A stretch of DNA of 64,000 nt from Balneola sp. MJW-20 (lineage in GTDB: Bacteria > Bacteroidota > Rhodothermia > Balneolales > Balneolaceae): contig NZ_JBFNXW010000001.1 of assembly GCF_040811775.1 (NCBI RefSeq), forward strand, positions 1 through 64,000. Direction: 5' to 3'. The position numbers and the translations under genes are program-made. Positions 57,544-64,000 of this stretch are shown here, in pieces. The notes beneath the pieces were generated by a model, which ran no database searches, was not told where the DNA came from, and worked only from the letters and a program-made list of their open reading frames with translations. Every line of letters starts with the position of its first letter. Position 1 is the first letter of the stretch.

Positions 57544-58433
57544 TGATCAGACAGTCACTTTGGACCGCAATGATCACTCCCATGCAGCAGGACGGGAGTA
57601 TTGACTATAATAGTTTTGAACAGATCCTGAGAAAGCAGGAAGAAGCCGGTAACGGTGTGCTTGTACTCGGCTCAACCGGTGAAGGGCTCAACCTGAATGA
57701 CGAAGAAAAGAAAGCGGTGATAAAGTTCACGGTAGACCTCGATCTGAAAATTCCGGTGATGGCCGGTATAGGAGGTTTCGATCTCGAGACACAGAAAGAA
57801 TTTATAAGATTCTGTGATACTCATGGTGTTGATGCTTTACTTCTGGTTACCCCTCTGTACGCCAAGCCGGGTAAATATGGTCAGTATGAATGGTTTAAAT
57901 CTTTAATGGAACTTACTCAGACCCCTTGTATGCTTTATAATGTACCTTCCAGAACAGGGGTTAAAATGCATCCAACGGTACCTGCCATGCTCTCCAAAGA
58001 ATTCAGCAATCTGCTGGGCGTCAAAGAAGCAAGTGGTTCAGTGGAAGAATTTAAAGCATTCAGAGAAGCTGCACCCGAAGTTGATCTGTACAGCGGAGAT
58101 GATGGAATGACTCCCGCTTTTGCAAAAGAGGGTGCGGTTGGATTGGTATCGGTAGCCTCAAACGTGTGGCCAAAAGCAACTCATCGTTATGTGGAAATGT
58201 GCCTGGGGGGAGAAACTTCCGGTCTTTTTCCGGTATGGAAAGAGGCAACAGATTCTCTTTTCAAGGCTCCTAATCCAACTCCGGCAAAAGTTCTGATCCG
58301 TCAGAAAGACTGGATCAGTCATGAAACGGTAAGACCGCCACTTGCATTAGAGGATGTGACGGATGAACTCAGGGAAGAACTGGGAAGATCAGAACAGTCT
58401 ATTGCAAACTGGTTTAGTAATCATCAACAATAA
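57540..58433 (+). CDS. dapA: 4-hydroxy-tetrahydrodipicolinate synthase
   Basis: A 297-residue class I aldolase condensing pyruvate and aspartate semialdehyde. The Schiff-base Lys162 is in GVKEASGS, Tyr133 in YNVPSRTG, and the active site residues in LGSTGEGLNLN are present. It is coupled to dapB by a start-stop overlap, and dapD begins 6 bases on. Length is normal. Confidence 0.95.
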   Translation: MMIRQSLWTAMITPMQQDGSIDYNSFEQILRKQEEAGNGVLVLGSTGEGLNLNDEEKKAVIKFTVDLDLKIPVMAGIGGFDLETQKEFIRFCDTHGVDALLLVTPLYAKPGKYGQYEWFKSLMELTQTPCMLYNVPSRTGVKMHPTVPAMLSKEFSNLLGVKEASGSVEEFKAFREAAPEVDLYSGDDGMTPAFAKEGAVGLVSVASNVWPKATHRYVEMCLGGETSGLFPVWKEATDSLFKAPNPTPAKVLIRQKDWISHETVRPPLALEDVTDELREELGRSEQSIANWFSNHQQ

Positions 58434-58439
58434 ATAATT

Positions 58440-59186
58440 ATGACCTACGAAGATATTTTAGACCAACTGGAGACCGGAGAGATGCGGTCAGCTAATCCCA
58501 CAAAAGATGGGTGGGAAGCTAATGTAGAAGTTAAAAAAGCCATACTGGAATCATTTAAGAATGGCACTAATACATCCTATGAGGGAATTTATCAGGGATT
58601 TGTTGACAAACATAATCTGCCACCGCGATTCTTTGAACCCGAAGATGGAGTGAGACTTGTACCCGGAGGTTCTTCTGTAAGAAGAGGTGCTTATATAGCA
58701 CCGGGAGTGATCATTATGCCTCCTGCATATGTGAACGTAGGTGCATATGTGGATGAAGGTGCAATGGTTGATTCTCATGCATTGGTGGGATCCTGTGCTC
58801 AGATCGGTAAAAATGTTCACCTGTCGGCAGGTGTACAGATCGGAGGAGTACTGGAACCGGTAGGAATGAATCCGGTGATCATTGAAGATGATTGTTTTAT
58901 TGGAGCAGGAGCTGTGATCGTAGAAGGTATTCTGATTCGTAAAAGAGCAGTGATCGCACCGGGCGTGATCTTATCGAAAGCAGTACCTGTGTATGATGCC
59001 GTAAATGAAGAGATACGCGAGCGTGGAGCAGACATACCTGAAGGAGCGGTTGTGGTACCCGGAACGCGTCCGATGAATTCAGAATGGGCTAAAGAGAAGG
59101 GCGTTAGTATTTCCTGCCCGGTAATCGTTAAATATCGTGACGAGGTAAGTGATGCCAGCCTTGAACTGGAAGACGCATTGAGGTAG
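58440..59186 (+). CDS. dapD: Tetrahydrodipicolinate N-succinyltransferase
   Basis: A 248-residue left-handed beta-helix acyltransferase. Hexapeptide repeats fill the middle ([32 protein letters not shown]), followed by [23 protein letters not shown], which matches the succinyl type rather than the acetyl type. It makes the succinylated intermediate of the diaminopimelate pathway. DapC and DapE, needed next, are not in the window. It ends the operon, followed by a terminator. Confidence 0.93.
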   Translation: MTYEDILDQLETGEMRSANPTKDGWEANVEVKKAILESFKNGTNTSYEGIYQGFVDKHNLPPRFFEPEDGVRLVPGGSSVRRGAYIAPGVIIMPPAYVNVGAYVDEGAMVDSHALVGSCAQIGKNVHLSAGVQIGGVLEPVGMNPVIIEDDCFIGAGAVIVEGILIRKRAVIAPGVILSKAVPVYDAVNEEIRERGADIPEGAVVVPGTRPMNSEWAKEKGVSISCPVIVKYRDEVSDASLELEDALR

Positions 59187-59203
59187 TATAAACTGAAATA
59201 ATG

Positions 59204-59232
59204 AAAGCCTGTCTGTTGAAACAGGCTTTTTT
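59204..59232 (+). terminator. Rho-independent terminator of the lysC-dap operon
   Basis: AAAGCCTGT (59204-59212) pairs with ACAGGCTTT (59221-59229) across an eight-base loop, with Ts to 59232. It lies 17 bases after the dapD stop. Confidence 0.9.
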
Positions 59233-59272
59233 ATTGCCTGGTGAGTAACTACTGATAAAACCGGAAAATATC

Positions 59273-59458
59273 TTAGTCTTGATTTAGCTTTTCGTGTACC
59301 TCTTGCATGTACAAAAGGATCTTGGGTATATCTTCGAGCTTAGGATCTCTTCCCAGTTTGTTCTTCAATATGTTGAACATAACATCCGAGGGAAGCTGTT
59401 CAGTTTTTATATCAATCGGTCCGGTTTTAATCTTACCATCCGTTTCTTTAGTAACCAT
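59273..59458 (-). CDS. Small hypothetical protein
   Basis: A 61-residue soluble protein, highly charged and helical (DVMFNILKNKLGRDPKLEDIPKILLYMQEVHEKLNQ). It has no signal peptide and matches no family I know. It lies between the dap operon terminator and thrC, on the minus strand, after thrC in the direction of transcription and 118 bases from its end. The residue pattern is protein-like, but its size leaves some doubt. Confidence 0.55.
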   Translation of the reverse strand: MVTKETDGKIKTGPIDIKTEQLPSDVMFNILKNKLGRDPKLEDIPKILLYMQEVHEKLNQD

Positions 59459-59576
59459 CCTAATACTAGTGTCTGTAGTGAATTAACGGCCCTATAATAT
59501 TAAAACAATATCAACCCATCAAATGGCAGGAGATTAGGATTGTATAATATTAATAGGCGCTTAATGCAAGAGGTCG

Positions 59577-61286
59577 CTATACAGCCAAAGCCTTGTTTGC
59601 TATAGCCAGCCCCTTTAGAAAGGCCTGGATCAGTGCATCAAGGGTATCAGGTGAAGCACCTTTAGAGGTGAAGGTATGGCCGTCTTTTTCCAGGGTCAGC
59701 GTCACCACGACCAGTGATTCCGTATCGGGGCTCAGGATCTCAACCTCATGATTCTTGATCTCCAGAGGGATAATGGAGTCAGTCTCTGCTTTAATTGCAG
59801 TCAGAACCGCATCCATCGGACCCACTCCCTGATCCAGTGAGATCACATCTTCGTCTTGTCCTTTTATTCTGAGTTTGACAGCTGCACTGACGAGTCCCTG
59901 CTTTCTCATAGTCAGTTTATAGTCTACAACATCTACAGGATATACCAGGTCTACATCTTCATTATAAACCAGAGATCGCAGTACACGGATCTCTTCTTCT
60001 TTAAGTACTTTTCCTTTCTTATTAAACTCGGATACGTACTGTTCAAAAAGCTTGCTGTGAGCTTCGTCCATTTTAAGACCTGAGACAGCATTATCCCTGG
60101 ACTGTCCCCAGGAATTCTTCTGCATCTCAACAAAACCGGAATCAATATACTGCTGAACTCTTCCAAGGTCGGGAGGTAGAACCGGTGAAGAAAGGGAGTA
60201 TTTTGCAACAATATGCGCACTCTTAAGTCCCGTACCGGTAAGTACGAACAGGCATTTCTTGCCTTTGAAGGTCTCAAGGTTATTTTTAAAAGTTGCCAGT
60301 GGTATGGCACAGGCCGGTTCCGTGAAATAACCCTGCTCTATGGTCATTTCCCGCATGGATTCCAGTAATTCATTTTCGGTGGCAGTAAAGGCCATTCCAT
60401 CAGTCTGTTCAATACAATCCAGCACTTTATAGAAGTCAAATGGGTTGCCCACAGCAACCGCATCTGCCATAGTGTTGACCTGCTCCTTGATGATCTTTTC
60501 TTTTTTAAAGATACCCTCAACCACCGGCGAACTCTGCTCGGGTTGTACGGCGACAAATGAAGGGATCTTATCAATCTGGCCGGCTGCTTTCATTTCTCTA
60601 TATGCTTTATATATAGCAGCGAAATTTGTACCCGCACCTATAGGCACAAAAATATAATCAAAATCTGTTATACCCTGCTCATACATCTCGTAAGCGCAGC
60701 TTTTCTGACCTTCCTGGCGGAATACATAATCGCCTGCCAGGTAATAATTACCTGATTTTGCGAACTCTCGTACGAGTGCTTCACAGGTTCTGAAATCCCC
60801 TTTGATCTTGAGGATAGTAGCATCATATATAGTAGCCTGTGCAAGCTTAACTTCCGGAGTCTTTTCCGGTACGAATACGAAACAGGGAATCTTGAAATAA
60901 CAAGCATAGGCAGCAACCGATGCGGCCATATTTCCGGTTGAAGCCAGGCATATTGCGTCTGCCCCAAGCTCCATTGCCTTTTGAACTTCTATATATGAAC
61001 CGCGGTCTTTAAAACAGCCTGTAGGATTCTCAAACTCCAGTTTTGCATAAAGATCAGCATCATACTTTTCTGAAAGACGATCAAGCCTTTTCAGTGCAGT
61101 AGGGTGGTTTTTTAAAGGATCGGGAAGAATCTCTTTCAGTGGATACTGGATCTTCTCAGAGATCTCATTATACTCTATCTGCAATACTCCTCCACAAGAG
61201 GTACAGTAGGTACTGGTTTCCTTCTCATCATTTACCTCGCCACACATAATGCAGCTCATAGTATAGCCGGTATTGGTACTTTCCAT
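59577..61286 (-). CDS. thrC: Threonine synthase with C-terminal LeuA-type regulatory domain
   Basis: A 569-residue fusion. An N-terminal zinc ribbon (C12, C15, C28, C31) is followed by a PLP domain of the threonine synthase type, with the PLP lysine Lys93 in TGCFKDRGS and CLASTGNMAASVAAYA. Residues about 445-569 form a second domain resembling the LeuA/CimA dimerisation-allosteric domain: GVGPMDAVLTAIKAE, then FTSKGASPDTLDALIQAFLKG. Normal threonine synthases end near 350-430, so the extra domain stands out. In LeuA and CimA it senses leucine or isoleucine; here it may bring isoleucine control to threonine synthesis. The last point is inference. Confidence 0.88.
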   Translation of the reverse strand: MESTNTGYTMSCIMCGEVNDEKETSTYCTSCGGVLQIEYNEISEKIQYPLKEILPDPLKNHPTALKRLDRLSEKYDADLYAKLEFENPTGCFKDRGSYIEVQKAMELGADAICLASTGNMAASVAAYACYFKIPCFVFVPEKTPEVKLAQATIYDATILKIKGDFRTCEALVREFAKSGNYYLAGDYVFRQEGQKSCAYEMYEQGITDFDYIFVPIGAGTNFAAIYKAYREMKAAGQIDKIPSFVAVQPEQSSPVVEGIFKKEKIIKEQVNTMADAVAVGNPFDFYKVLDCIEQTDGMAFTATENELLESMREMTIEQGYFTEPACAIPLATFKNNLETFKGKKCLFVLTGTGLKSAHIVAKYSLSSPVLPPDLGRVQQYIDSGFVEMQKNSWGQSRDNAVSGLKMDEAHSKLFEQYVSEFNKKGKVLKEEEIRVLRSLVYNEDVDLVYPVDVVDYKLTMRKQGLVSAAVKLRIKGQDEDVISLDQGVGPMDAVLTAIKAETDSIIPLEIKNHEVEILSPDTESLVVVTLTLEKDGHTFTSKGASPDTLDALIQAFLKGLAIANKALAV

Positions 61287-61371
61287 TTTTACTCCAAAGA
61301 TATTTTTCAGAAAATACGAATCATCCGCTTATCAAAAAAAAGAGATTGAAAGCGCTTTTCTTAATGTAGAT

Positions 61372-61617
61372 CTATAACGGGAGGAGAGTGATCTCTTCGA
61401 AATCAAGATCCAGTTCATCAAGCACAGGACCGGCAATTTCTTCGATCTCTTTTTCTGAATATTCATCCAGACCTTCCAGCTTTACAAAAAGGGTGTTATG
61501 TTGCTCATCAATAAAAAACTGGACATCCTGGGATTCAAAGCTATCTTTAAGGGTGTTGATAAGAAATTCCAGGTCTTCCATAAATGCCTGGAAAGCTTCT
61601 TCATTTTCTTCGCTCAT
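61372..61617 (-). CDS. Small acidic protein of unknown function
   Basis: An 81-residue, very acidic protein beginning MSEENEEAFQAFMEDLEFL and ending DELDLDFEEITLLPL. It has a plausible alpha-beta pattern (QDVQFFIDEQHNTLFVKLEGL is two strands joined by a turn). I do not recognise the family. It lies 85 bases upstream of thrC on the same strand and may share its transcript. It is divergent from anmK. Confidence 0.65.
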   Translation of the reverse strand: MSEENEEAFQAFMEDLEFLINTLKDSFESQDVQFFIDEQHNTLFVKLEGLDEYSEKEIEEIAGPVLDELDLDFEEITLLPL

Positions 61618-61658
61618 GGGTACATTATTTTTGAATTAAAATACTTTGCTTTTAAACC

Positions 61659-62828
61659 ATGAACAAACCGCTGGGTAAACTATATAAGCTGCTATCTAAG
61701 CCGACATTAAAGGTTATCGGGTGCATGTCCGGGACTTCGGTTGATGGCTTAGACATTGCACTATGTACTTTGAGTGGTTCCGGTCAGGACACAGAGATCA
61801 GATGCGACCGGTTTATAACCCTGGATCTTCCGGAGATATTCAGGGAAAAGATATTATCTCTGCAATCGCGTGAACAGATCAACTGCAGAGCTCTTACCGT
61901 ACTCAATGCAGAACTGGGAAATCTGATGGGCGACCTAATTCTGCAGGCATTAAATATCTGGGGCATAACTGCTGAAGAAGTAGACCTGATTGGCAGTCAC
62001 GGCCAAACTATATATCATGCGCCGGCAGTGACCGGGCAGGCAGTGAATGCAACTCTCCAGATCGCAGACGGAGACCATATTTCTTTTCGGACCGGGATAC
62101 CGGTTATAAGTGATTTCCGGCAAAAGCATACTGCTGCAGGAGGGGAAGGAGCTCCGCTGGCTGCTTTATTTGACCAAATGCTGTTTCAGGATAAAAAGAA
62201 TCACCGCATGCTCTTGAATCTGGGTGGAATCTCTAATCTTACCTGGCTGCCCTCAGAAAGTAGCGGGTGGGAAGTGATCTCCGGCGATGTTGGACCGGCA
62301 AATACTTTGATCAACGAAGCAATGATTAAATATTTTGACCGGCCTTACGATGAAGACGGGATCATTGCCTCGGAGGGGAATGCTCACAGTGGACTTATCA
62401 AGTATATTCTGCTTGAACCTTACTTCAGGAGACCCTTCCCAAAAACGACCGGACAGGAAGAATTCAGACTCTTTTTCATTGAAGACCTGATGCAGGGACA
62501 CGGGATCGAACTTGATCCTAAGGACCTTATTGCATCACTCACAGAAGTGACCATTCAGAGTATCAGCCGCGCAGCAGAAGAGGTCACCCAGGAACATAAT
62601 TTTGAGTTATTTGTAAGCGGGGGAGGTGTGCATAATAAAACAATAATGACCGGTTTAGAAGAACGGATACCCAATGCCCGTGTATATAATTTCAGTGAAC
62701 TGGGGATCGATCCGGATGCTAAAGAAGCAGTTATGATGGCCTTTTTTGCCAATGAATTGATCAGGGGCGATGGCGTTATGGTTGAGGGTGAAAAAGTTCA
62801 CCTTGGAAAGGTCAGCTTAAGCAACTAA
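61659..62828 (+). CDS. anmK: Anhydro-N-acetylmuramic acid kinase
   Basis: A 389-residue ASKHA-fold kinase for recycling of cell-wall sugar. The phosphate-binding motif is GCMSGTSVDGLDIAL at about 21-35. GSHGQTIYHAP, SDFRQKHTAAGGEGAPLA and GGISNLTWLP follow, with SGGGVHNKTIMTGL near the end. It would act on anhMurNAc taken up by peptidoglycan turnover. Length is normal. Its end overlaps the convergent gene at 62825 by 4 bases. Confidence 0.94.
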   Translation: MNKPLGKLYKLLSKPTLKVIGCMSGTSVDGLDIALCTLSGSGQDTEIRCDRFITLDLPEIFREKILSLQSREQINCRALTVLNAELGNLMGDLILQALNIWGITAEEVDLIGSHGQTIYHAPAVTGQAVNATLQIADGDHISFRTGIPVISDFRQKHTAAGGEGAPLAALFDQMLFQDKKNHRMLLNLGGISNLTWLPSESSGWEVISGDVGPANTLINEAMIKYFDRPYDEDGIIASEGNAHSGLIKYILLEPYFRRPFPKTTGQEEFRLFFIEDLMQGHGIELDPKDLIASLTEVTIQSISRAAEEVTQEHNFELFVSGGGVHNKTIMTGLEERIPNARVYNFSELGIDPDAKEAVMMAFFANELIRGDGVMVEGEKVHLGKVSLSN

Positions 62829-63718
62829 GCAGTATCTAACGAGGAAAGCAGATATTCATATTCTGTAATGATCTGTGCCCGAACCGGCTTTCCCTTTTGG
62901 AATATTTTTTCCTGTTCTTCTTTATAGATCTTCCGGCCTTCTTCGGTCTCTATCCTGATGGGTTCCAGTCCATATTCTCTCATATCATAGGGACTGGCTT
63001 TCATGTCAATTACCCGGGCTTCATAGGCCAGTTCAAATGCATCCAGGACCAGTGAACTACTGATCCAGGGCCACGATTTAAAGGCCCATTTATACAGGTC
63101 CATATTTGTATGAATACAGCCCGGTTGTTCCATATTCTCAAATTTCTCTCTGGATAATTCATATCGGTTCATTGGCTTTGCCTCTTTGGTGAAGAAGCGA
63201 AAGGCATCAAAATGAGTGCAAAGCAGGGGCCGGGATTCTACAAATTCCGCCAGTTCGTTCTCTTCCATTCGAAGAGGAATCTGATTATGCCTGGGTTTTG
63301 ATGTTTTGTAAACCATTGCCCATTCATGCATCCCGAAACAGGCAAATGAGGGCTTATGAGCCCGAGAGTTTTTAAGCATTTTATGGATCCATTTCACAGA
63401 TGAGATCCTCTTTTCCGGGAATTGGCTGATATCCAGATAAGCAATATCGCCTTCCGTCTTCCATTCACAGTATTCCGGCAGTTCACTTATATCATTGTAT
63501 TGTAAGGTGTATCTGAGTCCCGGAGACCACTTGGCCAGATGCGAAGGGCGAAATGCATAATATTCAAAGAGAAAATCCATGACCGGCTCTTTAATATGTT
63601 TTGAGCGGTTTTCAAGGTATTCATCCAGCAATGCAGATACTCTGGCTTCATGCTCAAGGGCTTGCATCTGCCAGGCATCTTTAGGGATGATTTCCTTTTG
63701 AATCGTATGTTCTTCCAT
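62825..63718 (-). CDS. Conserved protein of the family often labelled 3-methyladenine DNA glycosylase
   Basis: About 297 residues. It has the phrases HEARVSALLDEYLENR, PVMDFLFEYYAFRPSHL, ACFGMHEWAMVY, CTHFDAFRFFT, EQPGCIHTNMDLYKWAFK and FELAYEARVIDMKASPYD. These match, from memory, a family seen in actinobacteria and others and usually annotated as 3-methyladenine DNA glycosylase, although no helix-hairpin-helix motif is visible. The true activity is unproven. The start is set at the ATG at 63718, because a possible TTG at 63733 falls inside a promoter -7 box. Confidence 0.75.
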   Translation of the reverse strand: MEEHTIQKEIIPKDAWQMQALEHEARVSALLDEYLENRSKHIKEPVMDFLFEYYAFRPSHLAKWSPGLRYTLQYNDISELPEYCEWKTEGDIAYLDISQFPEKRISSVKWIHKMLKNSRAHKPSFACFGMHEWAMVYKTSKPRHNQIPLRMEENELAEFVESRPLLCTHFDAFRFFTKEAKPMNRYELSREKFENMEQPGCIHTNMDLYKWAFKSWPWISSSLVLDAFELAYEARVIDMKASPYDMREYGLEPIRIETEEGRKIYKEEQEKIFQKGKPVRAQIITEYEYLLSSLDTA

Positions 63719-63730
63719 CTTGATCACACA

Positions 63731-63738
63731 CAAAGATA
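63731..63738 (-). promoter_or_regulatory. Candidate promoter -7 box (TATCTTTG)
   Basis: Read on the minus strand, TATCTTTG is a perfect match to the Bacteroidota -7 consensus TAnnTTTG. It lies 12 bases before the ATG at 63718. No clear TTG is seen at the -33 distance, which lowers confidence. Confidence 0.4.
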
Positions 63739-63825
63739 GGAGGATTAAGGCAGAGGTTCATAATTTAGATCATCTCTTCGTTAAAACCGGAATTCTTCAT
63801 TACTTTGGCAGCAGGGAGTACCAAT

Positions 63826-64000
63826 ATGCTGACACAGATCAAGAACTTTATTCTGCATCTCAGGCTTCATTATCAGTTTCTGATCCTTTCAGGAGGCTAT
63901 CTGCTTGCAGCGATCTATCTGACTGAAACCGACCGCTATTCTTTCTGGACCCAGTTTTTAAATGTACATATACTTTTGTTTGGTGGCGCTACAGCTTATA
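63826..64000 (+). CDS. N-terminal start of a probable UbiA-like membrane protein (partial)
   Basis: An open frame begins with ATG at 63826, 7 bases after the Shine-Dalgarno-like AGGGAG, and runs off the right edge. The 58 visible residues hold a short helix, a transmembrane helix (YQFLILSGGYLLAAIYL) and the start of a second (FWTQFLNVHILLFGGATAY). This wording recalls, from memory, membrane prenyltransferases of the UbiA type in Bacteroidota. Only the N-terminus is seen, before the Asp-rich motifs, so this is tentative. Confidence 0.5.
   Translation, partial: MLTQIKNFILHLRLHYQFLILSGGYLLAAIYLTETDRYSFWTQFLNVHILLFGGATAY

Noticed and set aside
59273..59458. The small gene as an antitoxin or toxin
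   Set aside because: No partner gene and no known fold; the size alone does not support it.

Overview
The window reads as a piece of chromosome from a bacterium of the Fibrobacterota-Chlorobiota-Bacteroidota group. A Balneolota-like or related marine Bacteroidota-type lineage is my best guess; this is inferred from gene content, not from a search. Supporting signs are a single large SdhC in an sdhCAB operon, a DUF4296 lipoprotein, a stand-alone omega subunit in a yicC-gmk-rpoZ-coaBC operon, a ligase-associated helicase/PdeM pair, a menaquinone methyltransferase, many short lipoproteins, and promoter-like sites of the form TTG-(18/19)-TATCTTT. Coding density is high, base composition is even, and I see no tRNA, rRNA, insertion sequence, prophage or CRISPR array. 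It is core-type chromosome rather than a genomic island.

Layout. 1-5 kb: the tail of an unknown gene, an ECF-like sigma factor, then (minus) a DNA-repair operon of Lhr-type helicase, PdeM phosphoesterase and a small membrane protein. 5-11.5 kb: acetyl-CoA synthetase, then (minus) rodZ-like, ligA, alanine dehydrogenase and a small membrane protein. 11.6-17 kb (plus): ComF-type protein, membrane protein, lipoprotein, histidine phosphatase, ubiE/menG, fabZ, panB, surE. 17-22.7 kb: lipase and anchored partner, a GNAT-like protein, then the yicC-gmk-rpoZ-coaBC operon. 22.8-29.6 kb: a carbamoyltransferase-DUF5989-SxtJ trio, then (minus) a tightly packed cob(I)alamin adenosyltransferase, SGNH/TPR, glmM, msrB operon. 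A tandem heptamer repeat lies just beyond.

29.8-43 kb: LolA-like protein, YigZ, sdhCAB with terminator, two class V aminotransferase paralogues (one Tat-exported), GNAT, fasciclin protein, RecQ, DUF4296 lipoprotein, SDR, coaX, udk. 43-49 kb: an AMIN/amidase, an ATPase-MscS operon, an M49-like metallopeptidase lipoprotein and an ankyrin protein. 49-55.4 kb (minus): RsmI-like methylase, two-helix membrane protein, a beta-lactamase-fold protein lacking its catalytic motifs, a DUF819 transporter, a beta-propeller-like lipoprotein and an esterase lipoprotein. 55.5-64 kb: lysC-dapB-dapA-dapD, a threonine synthase carrying a LeuA-type regulatory domain, anmK, a protein of the family often labelled 3-methyladenine DNA glycosylase, and the start of a probable UbiA-like membrane protein.

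How the genes fit together. Much of the window serves cofactor and precursor supply (PanB, CoaBC and CoaX for CoA; DapABD and LysC for lysine and cell wall; GlmM, AnmK and the amidase for peptidoglycan; Sdh, Acs and Ald for central carbon). The parts most worth a second look are the ATPase-MscS operon, the threonine synthase with an added LeuA regulatory domain, the inactive beta-lactamase-fold protein in an overlapping three-gene operon, and the carbamoyltransferase-DUF5989-SxtJ trio. I found no clear defence or mobile system.
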